From: Allochromatium palmeri
GTDB lineage: Bacteria > Pseudomonadota > Gammaproteobacteria > Chromatiales > Chromatiaceae
Reading direction: 5' to 3'
DNA: 53,109 bases
Assembly (NCBI RefSeq): GCF_009720725.1
Contig: NZ_WNKT01000027.1
Span: 1-53,109 of the forward strand
Shown here: positions 1-8,773 of the stretch, in pieces
Layout: each line of letters opens with the position of its first letter
Position numbering within the stretch: position 1 is the first letter of the stretch
The notes under the pieces: model-generated
The model's input: the letters and a program-made list of their open reading frames with translations, nothing else
The model's database searches: none
Told to the model about the DNA's origin: nothing
Program-made: the position numbers and the translations under genes

Positions 1-594
1 GAGGCAAGCGGACCGGGTTGGCTGCACGCCGTGCGTCTCCCGCCCGAGGCGGCGGAGGCGGCCCGTCGGCGTTGTCGACAAGCCGCCCAGCGCAAGGGGC
101 GAACCCCGCGCGAGGACACCCTGTTTCTGGCCGGCTGGGTCATGGTGTTCACCACCGTGCCGCCCGAGACGTTGGATGGCCCCACGGTCTTGGCGCTCTA
201 CCGCTGCAGGTGGCAAGTGGAGCTGGTGTTCAAACGGCTCAAGACCCTGCTTGACCTCGACGCCCTGCGCACCAAGCAGAACAGCCTGTTGGGCGAGGTC
301 TGGATCCGGGGAAAATTGCTCTATGCGCTAGTGATTGAGCGAGGCGCTCAGCGCCACGGTGCGGGCGGCTTTGACCCGCTCAATCGACCCCGTCGCCTGA
401 CCCCATGGCGACTGCTGGTGATCGTGCGTCAAGCGGTCGATCGCTGGATTGGCGATGTGCAACGCTGGCAAGACGATCGCTGGGATGCCTGTCTCGACGT
501 GCTCAAGGAACGTCCGCGCCGCCGTCGCTTGCAAACCCTTCCGGCCAGGGTTGTCGAGATGATGAACGTGCAGAAGCGTCAACGATGCGGTTAA
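1..594 (+). CDS. IS4-family transposase, C-terminal part (5' end outside window)
   Basis: DDE transposase that would catalyse cut-and-paste movement of the surrounding IS element. The visible C-terminal part carries the signature YRCRWQVELVFKRLK (Y-x2-R-x3-E-x6-K), which includes the catalytic Glu of the IS4 group. The frame is open upstream of the first possible start (GTG at 31), so the N-terminal catalytic Asp residues lie off the window. The stop is TAA at 592-594. Immediately beyond it is host sequence belonging to a truncated phosphatase gene on the opposite strand, so this copy is inserted in a gene. Family assignment rests on the signature motif alone; whether the copy is intact cannot be judged. 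Confidence 0.8.
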   Translation, partial: EASGPGWLHAVRLPPEAAEAARRRCRQAAQRKGRTPREDTLFLAGWVMVFTTVPPETLDGPTVLALYRCRWQVELVFKRLKTLLDLDALRTKQNSLLGEVWIRGKLLYALVIERGAQRHGAGGFDPLNRPRRLTPWRLLVIVRQAVDRWIGDVQRWQDDRWDACLDVLKERPRRRRLQTLPARVVEMMNVQKRQRCG

Positions 595-605
595 GTTGGC
601 GCCTA
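1..605 (+). mobile_element. Right-hand part of an IS4-family insertion sequence
   Basis: The window opens inside an insertion sequence. The transposase reading frame is already open at base 1 and stops at 592-594. The sequence immediately to its right reads, on the other strand, as part of a response regulator/phosphatase gene, so the element's right end must lie at roughly 595-610. The exact terminal inverted repeat and target duplication cannot be fixed because the left end is outside the window. Confidence 0.7.
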
Positions 606-1543
606 TGGGGCGCGATCCCCAGGGCCAGCGAGCGTGATTCGAGCGTTGTGACCCGCCCGGCGGGCGATACCAGCAACGCCTCGGGCATGCTCGCGTTCGC
701 CAGATGCAGGAGACGCCGATCCGCCGTGACTTCCGCGATGTGCGCCGCCATGAAGCGCCCGGTCGGCAACTGGTCATGAAGCTGACGGTCGAGTGTCGCA
801 ATCAGGGTGTCGACCGAGGCATTGTCGGCGCATTGCTGGTAGAAAATCTGCTTGACCAGGGGACCAGCCATAGCCGCCGTCAGGCCGTGACCGGTGAAGT
901 CGCCGACCAGTACCCATTGACGGCCATCGGGCGTCCAGGCCGCCAGACAGATGTCGCCGCTCGTGCGCTCGACCGGGCGCATCAGATGTCGCAGCCGACG
1001 ACCGTCGAAGGCGCGATCGACACGCAGACGCACGATGATGTCCTCGATCAGGGCGCGTTCCTCGGACAGTTCGTCGAGCCGCTGCTGGAGCTCGACGCGG
1101 ATGCGCGTCAGCTCCAGATGGGTGGCGAGCCGGGCGCGCAGCACGTCCGGGATGATGGGTTTGGACAGATAATCGACGGCGCCGAGCGAGAGTCCGGTGA
1201 TCTCGTGGCCTTCACGGTTCAGCGAGGTCAGGAAGATCAACGGAATCCGGCGCCACTCGGGATGGGCCTTGATGCGCCGGCAGGTCTCGAAGCCGTCCGG
1301 GTCGGGCATCAGGACGTCGAGCAGGATCAGATCGGCGCCGGACGTCTGTTCGAGGATCTCGAGCGCGCGCGAGCCGCTGTTGGCGACGCGCACCGAGTAG
1401 TCCGCACGCAGAGCGGTATCGATCTGGAGCAGGACGTCCGGGCTATCGTCGACGATCAGAATCGTGGGTGAAAGCAAGCCTTGTGGTCGAGACGGGGAAG
1501 ACGATCGAAAATCGATCGGGTCGGAGACGAACGAGGCGTCCAT
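503..1543 (-). CDS. Response regulator with SpoIIE/PP2C-type phosphatase output, 3' end lost to an IS insertion
   Basis: An N-terminal receiver domain (about residues 27-145) has the DD pair in ILIVDDSPD, the phospho-acceptor Asp in LILLDVLMP and the Lys of YLSKP. A coiled linker follows, then a PP2C/SpoIIE domain beginning near ERTSGDICLA with the metal-binding VLVGDFTGHG motif. Such proteins dephosphorylate anti-sigma-factor antagonists when phosphorylated. After the residues SLALGIAP the reading frame runs into the IS4 element (from about 605 downwards), so the last 35 or so residues are encoded by IS DNA and the C-terminal DG-x-E metal motif of the family is missing. The product is probably inactive as a phosphatase, though the receiver could still be made. 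No partner histidine kinase or STAS antagonist gene is adjacent; any partner may lie beyond the IS. Confidence 0.82.
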   Translation of the reverse strand: MDASFVSDPIDFRSSSPSRPQGLLSPTILIVDDSPDVLLQIDTALRADYSVRVANSGSRALEILEQTSGADLILLDVLMPDPDGFETCRRIKAHPEWRRIPLIFLTSLNREGHEITGLSLGAVDYLSKPIIPDVLRARLATHLELTRIRVELQQRLDELSEERALIEDIIVRLRVDRAFDGRRLRHLMRPVERTSGDICLAAWTPDGRQWVLVGDFTGHGLTAAMAGPLVKQIFYQQCADNASVDTLIATLDRQLHDQLPTGRFMAAHIAEVTADRRLLHLANASMPEALLVSPAGRVTTLESRSLALGIAPHRRQLNRIVDASARSSSRQPWPEGFASDGGADVP

Positions 1544-1835
1544 GGAATTGGCTCTCTGGCGGTCAAGGATAACGGCGAGTGGCGCGTTGGCCCAAAGAAA
1601 TCATGCCCTATTGTTTTCGAATCTTGAAATATACAGTCTTCCTCCGAAGGCTTGCGTGAAGATCCCGAGTCGGTTTCATGACGAGCGAAAAACCACTCTG
1701 AGCGCAACACCGAATTACCTTACTCGTCATCAGTCGGTCACACGGATCTGATCTAATGACGACCGATCCAACCGCCCTTCCATACGCCTCTATCGCACGT
1801 CCCGCTCCATCGGCCACAGAGACGCCGAACCACCC
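1544..1835. promoter_or_regulatory. Divergent intergenic region between phosphatase regulator and chemoreceptor
   Basis: This 292-bp gap is markedly more AT-rich than its surroundings and must hold both promoters. On the minus strand a TTCAAG box and a CATGAT box about 17 bp apart (near 1605-1635) could serve the regulator; this is weak. An 8-bp inverted repeat, ATGACGAG at 1678-1685 and CTCGTCAT at 1723-1730, is present but widely spaced. I see no clear FliA-type promoter for the chemoreceptor. Confidence 0.3.
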
Positions 1836-3704
1836 ATGACTATCCGAAAAAGCGTCACCCTCGCGGCGATTCTCGTCACTCTGACGGTCGCCGCCGCCCT
1901 GATTCTGGTCGCCCATGCCGGCAACCTCCGACTCGAACAACGCCTCGCCCAGGAAGCGGCCTCGGGTCGTAGCCTGGTCTGGAACCAGAGCCTGGAACGT
2001 CTGTTCGAGCACATGAACACGGGCATGCTCGACTTCGAGCGCGACTTCGCACTGCGGCAGGCGCTCAAGAGCGGCGATGCCCAGGCCGCGCGTCAGGCCG
2101 TCGAGTCCCTGGTCAATCTGGTCGGCGAACAGGGCTATTTCGATCAGCTAGCCGTGTTCGGCGTCAACGGAGAGCCGCTGTATGGAGACGACGAGTCCAC
2201 CGTCTCCAGCGATGTGAAGGCCCTGGTCAAGACCGTGGCCGCCGACGATCAGCCCAGGCACGGACTCGGGCGTAGCGCTCAGGGACAACCCTCTGCCCTG
2301 CTGGTGTTCCGGCTGCTGGTGCGCAAAGACCCCATTGGTACGGTCGTGTTCCGGAAATCACTGACCACGGTCCTGGAACGCTTCAAGGCCATCCAGGGCG
2401 CCGAGATCTATCTGGTCGGCGCCGAAGGCACGCTGTTCGCCGGCACGCGCCCCGAGCTCTTCGAACGCCTGGGCCTCACCTGGCCGGCGCTGGGCCAGAT
2501 CGAGCGCCAGACCCGGCACGTCGACACGGCGACCTATACGGCCACGATCCTGCCGCTCCTTGGCGTCGACGGACAACCGCTGGCACATCTCGTCAGTGTG
2601 GCCGATGACACCCAGGCTTATCTCGCGCAATATCGCTTCGAGCTCATCGCCTACACGGGGGTCGCCCTGCTGCTGATCCTGGCGTCCCTGGGCCTGTTCT
2701 ACTATATGCGCCATGCCCTGCGCCCCCTGTACGCCGCCATCGACACGGTGTCCACGTTGGCCGAGGGCGATCTGAACGTCTCCTTCGACACCAGACGCCA
2801 GGACGAGGTCGGCAAATTGATGCGCGCCCTGCAGGGCATGGCCGAGCGTCTGCGCGACATCATCGGACACTTGCATGTGGCCAGCGGCGATCTGCATGAT
2901 TCGGCCGGCCACATGGTGCGCCTGGGCGAAACCAGCAAGATCCAGTTCGACCGCCAGAAGGCCGAGACCGGGCATGTGGACAATGCGGTCACGCATCTGG
3001 CCAATGCGGCGCAGCATGTCGCCGACCACACCAGCCGTGCCGTCGACGCGACCAGCGACGCCCGCCGGCGCATCGAGCACAGCCGCCGGATCCTCGATCA
3101 AACGACACAGGTCATCGAGGCTCTGGCCCATGAGATCGATCAGGCCGCCGAGGTCGTGCTGAGTCTGGCCGATCGCAGCCAGTCGGTCGGCAATGTGCTC
3201 GGCGTGATCCGCGAGATCGCCGGCCAGACCAATCTGCTGGCCCTGAACGCCTCGATCGAGGCGGCGCGCGCCGGCGAACATGGTCGCGGCTTCGCCGTGG
3301 TCGCTGATGAGGTGCGTCAGCTCGCGCAGCGCACCCAGCGCTCGATCGAAGAGATCGAGGCGTTGATCGGCGCGCTACGGAGCAGCTCCAGTGCCGCTGT
3401 CGAGGTCATCCATGCCAATCGCGACCGTGCCCGGCAAAGCGTCGATCACTATGGTCAGGCGGTTCAGAACCTGGATGCCTTTTCGGAGTCGGTGGCCATC
3501 CTGACCGATATGACCCATCAGATCGCCAGTGCCGCCGAGGAGCAGAGCCGCATGGCCGAGGAAATCGCCGTGGCCATCAATCAGATCGCGGCCCTGGCCC
3601 AGGATCATGCGCAGGCAGCCGAGTCGGGATTCGGACATGGAGAACGTCTCAATGACCTCTCCCGAACACTGCGCGAGCAGGTGGCCTACTTCCGGATAAA
3701 CTGA
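1836..3704 (+). CDS. Methyl-accepting chemotaxis protein
   Basis: Inner-membrane chemoreceptor of 622 residues that signals to CheA/CheW. It has a membrane segment at about residues 7-29, a periplasmic region of about 240 residues resembling a double-CACHE sensor, a second membrane segment at about 270-292, a HAMP domain after it, and a long cytoplasmic coiled coil. The hairpin tip [20 protein letters not shown] near residue 460 is the hallmark CheA/CheW contact region, and the flanking [15 protein letters not shown] is equally typical. There is no C-terminal NWETF-like pentapeptide, so any methylation would not use CheR tethering. No chemotaxis kinase genes are nearby, so this is an orphan receptor. 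The ligand is unknown. The ATG start precedes a clear positively charged signal anchor. Confidence 0.93.
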   Translation: MTIRKSVTLAAILVTLTVAAALILVAHAGNLRLEQRLAQEAASGRSLVWNQSLERLFEHMNTGMLDFERDFALRQALKSGDAQAARQAVESLVNLVGEQGYFDQLAVFGVNGEPLYGDDESTVSSDVKALVKTVAADDQPRHGLGRSAQGQPSALLVFRLLVRKDPIGTVVFRKSLTTVLERFKAIQGAEIYLVGAEGTLFAGTRPELFERLGLTWPALGQIERQTRHVDTATYTATILPLLGVDGQPLAHLVSVADDTQAYLAQYRFELIAYTGVALLLILASLGLFYYMRHALRPLYAAIDTVSTLAEGDLNVSFDTRRQDEVGKLMRALQGMAERLRDIIGHLHVASGDLHDSAGHMVRLGETSKIQFDRQKAETGHVDNAVTHLANAAQHVADHTSRAVDATSDARRRIEHSRRILDQTTQVIEALAHEIDQAAEVVLSLADRSQSVGNVLGVIREIAGQTNLLALNASIEAARAGEHGRGFAVVADEVRQLAQRTQRSIEEIEALIGALRSSSSAAVEVIHANRDRARQSVDHYGQAVQNLDAFSESVAILTDMTHQIASAAEEQSRMAEEIAVAINQIAALAQDHAQAAESGFGHGERLNDLSRTLREQVAYFRIN

Positions 3705-3720
3705 TACCGGAGCCTGAACC

Positions 3721-4647
3721 GTGAGAGAGGTTATGAACAAGCGGAAGAGCAAAAAACCGGTTCCCGTGCATGCGGGTCTCACGGTGAGCGAGGCGCTGGC
3801 CGAGATCCTGTGTCACGATTTCCAGGCCATGCTGTCATGGGAGGACCAGGCCCGTACCTGGGACGACACCGAAGGCGTGCATCAGATGCGGGTCAGTTCG
3901 CGGCGGATGCGCGCCGCGCTGTCGGCTTTCCGCACGGCGGTGCCCAAGACCGTCAGCCGACCCTGGGGCGAGGAGCTGCGCTGGATCGCCAACCAACTCG
4001 GTCCGGCGCGGGATCTCGACGTCTTCATCGACGAGGGTCTGGCGGCCGTTCGCAACCGGCTGCCGCTGTCCGGCGGCGAGCAGCTGGCGGCGCTCGCCGA
4101 ACGGCACCGGGCGGCGGCCTATGAGCCGGTGCGCGCGATGCTCGACAGCGAGCGCTATCTGACCTTCAAGCTCGACTTTCCCGACTGGTTCGGACACGCC
4201 GCCTGGAATCAGGCCGAGCTGTCGCGGCAGGAGCGTCGCACGCTCGAACGGCCGATCGTGCAATACGCGCGCAAGCGGCTGGATCGTCTCATGCGTCATG
4301 TGCTGGAGGCGGGTCTGGGAATGGATCGGAGCGATCCGGAGCAGATGCATCTGTTGCGCATCGAATGCAAGAAACTGCGGTATGCCGCCGAGTTCTTCGC
4401 CCCCATCGTTCCGGGCCTCGATGATTTCATCCGTCGCCTGAAAGGACTCCAGGATCTACTGGGCGTGCTCAACGATGCTGCGGTCATGTCCGATCTGCTC
4501 ACCGAGTTGCTCGCGGAGGAATCCGACCTTGAGGTCATCCGCTATTCGGGCGCCCTGATCGGCTGGCGCACCCATCAGGCCTATGATCTGTTGAAGGGCT
4601 TCGAGGAACGGTGGCGCGAGTTTCGGCGCGTCGAGCGTCCGTGGTGA
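3721..4647 (+). CDS. CHAD domain-containing protein
   Basis: All-helical CHAD protein of about 308 residues. Two conserved basic helices can be seen, HQMRVSSRRMRAALSAF near residue 54 and HLLRIECKKLRYAAEFF near residue 210, each with the conserved His and clustered Arg/Lys. CHAD domains bind inorganic polyphosphate and are often found at polyphosphate granules. Here the domain stands alone, without a CYTH triphosphatase domain. The start may be GTG at 3721 or ATG at 3733; the purine-rich GAGAGG at 3725-3730 is too close to the ATG to decide. It follows the chemoreceptor by 16 bp and may be cotranscribed with it. Confidence 0.88.
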   Translation: MREVMNKRKSKKPVPVHAGLTVSEALAEILCHDFQAMLSWEDQARTWDDTEGVHQMRVSSRRMRAALSAFRTAVPKTVSRPWGEELRWIANQLGPARDLDVFIDEGLAAVRNRLPLSGGEQLAALAERHRAAAYEPVRAMLDSERYLTFKLDFPDWFGHAAWNQAELSRQERRTLERPIVQYARKRLDRLMRHVLEAGLGMDRSDPEQMHLLRIECKKLRYAAEFFAPIVPGLDDFIRRLKGLQDLLGVLNDAAVMSDLLTELLAEESDLEVIRYSGALIGWRTHQAYDLLKGFEERWREFRRVERPW

Positions 4648-5000
4648 CACGACTGTCGACTCGCTCAAAGATAGAGAGGCGCCATCCGCCGCCAGTGATA
4701 GCCCTGATGAGCGCGCCCGTCCCATTCGTGCAGCGCGTGGACACCCGCGCGACGCGAGGGAGGTCATGCAGCTGTCATGGAACCGTCTTTTTTCTCTGCA
4801 ATACTCGAAGCCCACATCGCTCTCCCAAATCTCAAGCCGGATCACTCACCTGGGCCGGAGGCATCATGAGCAGAGGCCGCCGGCATCGAGTAACCGGGGC
4901 GTCGTCGGTGTAAAACGGCCCTGGGCCGACCTGATCCATCATTCACGCCTCTTCGAACGAGGCGGTCACTGTCCGGGCGACCCGGCGGAGGAGGACACCG
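4648..5000. other. Intergenic region without a recognised gene
   Basis: No convincing coding sequence lies in these 353 bp; short open frames here lack homology-like features and good starts. It contains a small hairpin, CGCCTC-loop-GAGGCG at about 4948-4966, not followed by a T-run. A strong Shine-Dalgarno for the next gene lies at its right end. Confidence 0.5.
4987..4994 (+). promoter_or_regulatory. Strong ribosome binding site deciding the GTG start of the glycosyltransferase
   Basis: GGAGGAGG lies 6 bp before GTG at 5001 and supports this non-ATG start over any downstream codon. Confidence 0.75.
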
Positions 5001-5705
5001 GTGAAGCTATCGGATATCACGCTCGTACTGGCCACGCGCGACGAGGCGCGCAACATCGGAGCCTTCCTGAACTCCATTCCGCGCGAACTCTCGCTGGTGG
5101 TCGTGGACGCCAGCCGGGACGAGACACCGGAGCTGATCGAGCGGCTCAGACCCGAGCGGACCCTGGTTCTGCGTGAGCCCGGCAACGTCACCGAGGCGCG
5201 CCAGCGCGGGTTCGAGGTCGCGCGTTCGGACTGGCTGCTCTTCTCGGACGCCGATGTGGTATTCGCGCCCGACTATTTCGAACGTCTGGCGTCTCTCGAC
5301 GAGCCGGCGGTCTACTATGGTCCCAAGCTCTCCCGAGGCCGCTTTCGTGCTTACTACCGCCGGTTCGCCTGGGGGCAGGCGCTGTGTCAGGCTTGTGGGA
5401 TCCCTGCCGCTTCCGGCTCCAATCTGCTGGTGCCGCGGCAGGCACTCCGGGCCGTGGATGGATTCGATCTGCGCCTGAACTGCAACGAGGACTCCGAACT
5501 GGTCTGGCGTATTCGGCGCGCGGGTTTCGCGACCCGTTATCGTCCCGACCTCATCGTCTACGCGACCGATCATCGTCGCATCGAGCGTCGACGCTTGAGC
5601 AAGACGTGGCATTCGATCGTCCGTTGTCTGCTGCTCTACAGCGGCTTGATGCCAGAGGACTGGCGGCGCCTGGATTGGGGCTACTGGCGGGATCGTCATT
5701 CCTGA
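5001..5705 (+). CDS. Family 2 glycosyltransferase (GT-A fold)
   Basis: A 234-residue cytoplasmic or membrane-associated glycosyltransferase. The N-terminal strand and DEARNI segment begin the nucleotide-sugar binding fold. LLFSDADVVF carries the DxD metal-binding motif (about residue 80), and LNCNEDSELVWRIRRAG (about residue 158) is the ED catalytic-base region with the basic tail seen in GT2 enzymes. The GTG start is backed by GGAGGAGG 6 bp upstream. There are no membrane helices and no polysaccharide cluster around it, so acceptor and sugar donor cannot be inferred. It is shorter than most GT2 enzymes but looks complete. Confidence 0.87.
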   Translation: MKLSDITLVLATRDEARNIGAFLNSIPRELSLVVVDASRDETPELIERLRPERTLVLREPGNVTEARQRGFEVARSDWLLFSDADVVFAPDYFERLASLDEPAVYYGPKLSRGRFRAYYRRFAWGQALCQACGIPAASGSNLLVPRQALRAVDGFDLRLNCNEDSELVWRIRRAGFATRYRPDLIVYATDHRRIERRRLSKTWHSIVRCLLLYSGLMPEDWRRLDWGYWRDRHS

Positions 5706-5711
5706 TGAAAT

Positions 5712-5753
5712 TGAAGATACGTCTTCATGTGGCTTGTTGCGTGGCGCGCAACA
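5712..5753 (+). promoter_or_regulatory. Two inverted repeats upstream of higBA, candidate operators
   Basis: Two dyads lie between the glycosyltransferase stop and the toxin start: TGAAGA-TACG-TCTTCA at 5712-5727 and TGTTGCG-5 nt-CGCAACA at 5735-5753. HigA-type antitoxins repress their own promoters at such palindromes, so autoregulation is likely. Which dyad is bound is not determinable here. Confidence 0.5.
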
Positions 5754-5768
5754 TGCTACGGTTGCGGC

Positions 5769-6047
5769 ATGATCCAGTCGTTCCGACACAAAGGACTCAA
5801 GCGGTTCTATGACTCTGGTTCGACATCGGGAATCCAACCGCATCATGCCAAACGCTTGAGAATACAGCTGACGGCTTTGGACACGGCCAGCTGCATCGAG
5901 GATATGGATATCCCAGGCTTCAAGCTACATCCGTTGAAGGGAACCGGCAAAGGCCGCTGGTCGATCTGGGGCAATGGAAACTGGCGTCTGACCTTTGTGT
6001 TTCAGGACGGTCATGCGTCCGTGCTGGATTACGAGGACTACCACTGA
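5769..6047 (+). CDS. higB: HigB-type mRNA interferase toxin (RelE superfamily)
   Basis: A 92-residue ribosome-dependent endoribonuclease toxin. The protein starts with the family-typical MIQSF and contains the core GFKLHPLKG and the C-terminal strand segment WRLTFVFQDGHASVLDYEDYH. The start at ATG 5769 is chosen over earlier in-frame codons because it gives the canonical HigB N-terminus. Its stop overlaps the antitoxin start (TGATG at 6045-6049). The toxin-first gene order is diagnostic of higBA rather than relBE. It is expected to cleave translated mRNA when the antitoxin is degraded. Confidence 0.92.
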   Translation: MIQSFRHKGLKRFYDSGSTSGIQPHHAKRLRIQLTALDTASCIEDMDIPGFKLHPLKGTGKGRWSIWGNGNWRLTFVFQDGHASVLDYEDYH

Positions 6048-6340
6048 TGACCATGCACAATCCCCCACATCCTGGCGAGTTCATTCGAGATGTGTATCTG
6101 GATCCGTTCGCTCTGACAGGACGACAGTTGGCAGCGAACCTCAATGTTTCGCCCTCAACCTTGAATCGGATCCTGAACGGTAGCAGCCGCATCAGCTCCG
6201 AAATGGCGCTTCGACTCTCGAAGGCCCTGGGCCGCAGTCCAGAAAGCTGGCTGGCCATGCAGAATCAGTTCGATCTCTGGCAAGCCCGCCAATCGGTCGA
6301 TCTCGATGCCGTACAGAAAGTCGAGCTTCAAGTGGCTTGA
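6047..6340 (+). CDS. higA: HigA-type antitoxin with XRE helix-turn-helix
   Basis: A 97-residue antitoxin and autorepressor. It begins with the characteristic HPGEFIRDVYL segment, followed by an XRE-type helix-turn-helix (TGRQLAANLNVSPSTLNRIL, residues about 25-45) and the C-terminal ESWLAMQNQFDLW helix region common to VapI/HigA proteins. It is translationally coupled to higB by a TGATG overlap. It should bind HigB and repress the shared promoter through one or both palindromes upstream. Confidence 0.93.
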   Translation: MTMHNPPHPGEFIRDVYLDPFALTGRQLAANLNVSPSTLNRILNGSSRISSEMALRLSKALGRSPESWLAMQNQFDLWQARQSVDLDAVQKVELQVA

Positions 6341-6400
6341 GCCGCGACATCGACTCGTCAAGCACGAAATCCGGTACTTCACGCAAAGTGATCCAGACGC

Positions 6401-7576
6401 TTGACTCACTTAACTCTCGCCTATCCGACCTCCGATAACGGACGCGACCTGCGCATCGACCTGCTGCGCGGGCTGATCATGGTCTATCTGATCGTCGTGC
6501 ATTTCGAGTTGGCGTCGGCCTTGAGCCTGTTCGCCTGGGACCGGCTCGCGTTCGTTTCGAGCGCGGAAGGCTTCGTCTTTCTATCCGGTGTCGTCGTCGG
6601 GATGGTCTATCGGCGTCGTCTGGAGCGCGACGGACTGGCGGCGGCATCACGCCTGCTGTGGCAGCGCGCCTGGCAGCTCTACAGGGTGAACCTGTTTGTG
6701 ATCGCGAGCATCGCCTTGCTCGGGCTGGTTCCAGCCGTCAACGTGTTCGAGTTCACGCACTGGACCAGTCCCTGGTCCGGCGAATCGTTTCCACTCTACC
6801 CGCCCGCCGAAACCGCCTGGTGGGACTATTTGTTGCGAATCCTGCTGTTGCGGATCGGCCCGCATCAGTTTCAGGTCATTGGTCTGTACGTGATACTGAT
6901 GGCCGGTGCTCCGCTCGCGCTCTACCTGCTCGGTCGACGTCTGGCCTGGGTCGTGCTGTTGCTGAGCTGGGGGGTCTATGCCCTGAATCATTTTTTGCCG
7001 CTCAATCCGACCGGCGCGCGTTATGAATACGCCTTTCCGACGCTGACCTGGCAACTGCTGTTTTTCAATGGGATGCTGATCGGGTACCACCGCGACCGCA
7101 CCCTGGAGTTTCTCGCCGGTCCGAAAAGCCGCTGGCTGGTCTATCTGTGCGGCGTGCTGCTGGCTGGATTTCTGTTCCTCGCCAACAACAACCCGCATCC
7201 TCTGTTCTGGCCCTGGGGGCAGCTGAGTGTCATCGATCCGCAGACTTTCGGTGAGCTGTATCAGACCTGGTTCATGAAAACCCCGCTGGGGCTGGGCCGA
7301 CTGCTGAACGATGTGGCGGCGTTCATCGTTGTCTATCATCTGCTGAGCCGCTACTGGAGCTGGGTCGACCGCGCAGTCGGCTGGCTGCTGATCCCGCTGG
7401 GCCAGAACTCGCTATACGTGTTCATCCTGCACGTCTATGTGCTATTGATTCTGTACAACACGCCGTGGCCGGGCCTGGATCTGTTTTGGGTCAATACGCT
7501 GCTCCATATCGGCGTGATCGCGTCGATCTGGCTGATGGTCAAACGGCGCTTTCTGTTCTCCGTCGTACCGCGTTGA
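6401..7576 (+). CDS. opgC: OpgC-family membrane acyltransferase
   Basis: A multi-pass inner-membrane protein of 391 residues with about ten hydrophobic segments. The opening DLRIDLLRGLIMVYLIVVHF has the Arg-Gly and conserved His of the OpgC/acyltransferase-3 superfamily, and FLSGVVVGMVYRRR is also typical of OpgC. OpgC proteins transfer succinyl groups to osmoregulated periplasmic glucans. The start is taken as TTG at 6401, since an in-frame TGA lies at 6389-6391 and the next Met falls inside the first membrane helix; the ribosome binding site is poor. No opgG/opgH genes are nearby, so the substrate is a family-level inference. Confidence 0.8.
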   Translation: MTHLTLAYPTSDNGRDLRIDLLRGLIMVYLIVVHFELASALSLFAWDRLAFVSSAEGFVFLSGVVVGMVYRRRLERDGLAAASRLLWQRAWQLYRVNLFVIASIALLGLVPAVNVFEFTHWTSPWSGESFPLYPPAETAWWDYLLRILLLRIGPHQFQVIGLYVILMAGAPLALYLLGRRLAWVVLLLSWGVYALNHFLPLNPTGARYEYAFPTLTWQLLFFNGMLIGYHRDRTLEFLAGPKSRWLVYLCGVLLAGFLFLANNNPHPLFWPWGQLSVIDPQTFGELYQTWFMKTPLGLGRLLNDVAAFIVVYHLLSRYWSWVDRAVGWLLIPLGQNSLYVFILHVYVLLILYNTPWPGLDLFWVNTLLHIGVIASIWLMVKRRFLFSVVPR

Positions 7577-7595
7577 GGCGCCAAACGACGCCTTT
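7576..7595. terminator. Small hairpin between convergent genes
   Basis: AGGCG at 7576-7580 pairs with CGCCT at 7589-7593 and is followed by a short T stretch. It lies between the convergent opgC-like and VWA genes and could end transcription from the left. The 5-bp stem makes it a weak candidate. Confidence 0.3.
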
Positions 7596-8773
7596 CAGCC
7601 CTCCGCCCGTGCTGTCACCAGCCCCTGCTTCGCCGCCCAGAGCGCCACGTCCTCGCGCCGGATCGCGGCGGCCATGAGTTCCGGGAACTGATCGGGCGTG
7701 CAGGCGAAAGCCGGTGCGCCGAGCGCGGCCAGCTTGGCCGCGAGCTGGTGGTCATAGGAGGGCGCGCCTTCGTCGCTCAGGGCCAGCAGCACGATGACCT
7801 GCACGCCGGACTGGATGAGTTCGGCGGCGCGCTGGAGCAACTGGCGCTCGACGCCGCCCTCGTAGAGATCCGAGATCAGTACCAGAATGCTGTTGCGCGG
7901 TTCGCGGATCAGTCCCTGACAGTAGCCGACCGCGCGGTTGATGTCGGTGCCGCCGCCGAGCTGGACGCCGAACAGCACCTCGACCGGATCGCTCAGGTCA
8001 GCGGTGAGATCGAGCACGGCGGTGTCGAACACCACCAGTTGCGTCCTGACGGCCGGCAGCGAGGCCATGACCGCGCCGAAGATACTGGAGTAAACGACCG
8101 AGTTGGCCATGGAGCCGCTCTGGTCGATGCAGAGTACGACCTCGCGCTGGGTGCGTCGCGCCTTGCGTCCATAGCCGATGAGCTGCTCTGGAACGATAGT
8201 CTGATAGTCGGCCTGCCAGTGGCGCAGATTGGCGCGGATGGTACGGTTCCAGTCGATCTCGGCATGACGCGGACGGCGGTTGCGCTCGGCGCGGTTGAGC
8301 GCGCCGCTGACTGCCGCGCGCATCGGTTCTTCCAGCTTGGCCATGAGCGCGGCAACCACTCGGGCGACGACGGTGCGCGCGGTGTCGCGGGTCTGGGCCG
8401 GGAGGATGCCGCGCAAGGCCATGAGCGTGGCGACCAGATGCACGTCCGGCTGCACCGCTTCCAGCAGCTCGGGTTGCAGCAGCATCGACTTGAGATCCAG
8501 CCGCTCGAAGGCGTCCTTCTGCATCACCTGCACCAGCGGCCCTGGGAAATACTGGCGGATGTCGCCGAGCCAGCGCGCGACCCGAGGTGAGGAGGCCCCG
8601 CTGCCGCCACGCAGCCCGCTCGGACCGTCCGGATCGTAGAGCGCGCCGAGCGCGGCGTCGATCTGGGCGTCGAGGCCCGAGAGCGCGCATCCACAACTGG
8701 ACTCGGCCGGCTCGCCGAGGATGAGACGCCAGCGCCGGAGTCGGGTCGGATCGGGGTCGGTCGGATGGCTCAT
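7595..8773 (-). CDS. VWA-domain (MIDAS) protein, last gene of the SWIM-MoxR cluster
   Basis: A 392-residue protein with an N-terminal helical region and a C-terminal von Willebrand A domain (about 210-370). The metal-ion-dependent adhesion site is complete: DQSGSMA (DxSxS), the Thr of GGGTDI and the Asp of VLISDLYEGG. There is no signal peptide, so it is cytoplasmic. Such VWA proteins work with MoxR AAA+ ATPases as substrate or metal-chelatase-like adaptors, and a MoxR gene lies two genes upstream. Its ATG overlaps the preceding stop (ATGA at 8770-8773), indicating translational coupling. The specific client is unknown. Confidence 0.9.
   Translation of the reverse strand: MSHPTDPDPTRLRRWRLILGEPAESSCGCALSGLDAQIDAALGALYDPDGPSGLRGGSGASSPRVARWLGDIRQYFPGPLVQVMQKDAFERLDLKSMLLQPELLEAVQPDVHLVATLMALRGILPAQTRDTARTVVARVVAALMAKLEEPMRAAVSGALNRAERNRRPRHAEIDWNRTIRANLRHWQADYQTIVPEQLIGYGRKARRTQREVVLCIDQSGSMANSVVYSSIFGAVMASLPAVRTQLVVFDTAVLDLTADLSDPVEVLFGVQLGGGTDINRAVGYCQGLIREPRNSILVLISDLYEGGVERQLLQRAAELIQSGVQVIVLLALSDEGAPSYDHQLAAKLAALGAPAFACTPDQFPELMAAAIRREDVALWAAKQGLVTARAEG

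Noticed and set aside
2358-3281. 307-codon open frame on the minus strand
   Set aside because: Antisense to the chemoreceptor signalling domain; no recognisable features.
4944-4970. Rho-independent terminator after the CHAD gene
   Set aside because: The CGCCTC/GAGGCG hairpin has no T-run and is 300 bp from the gene end.
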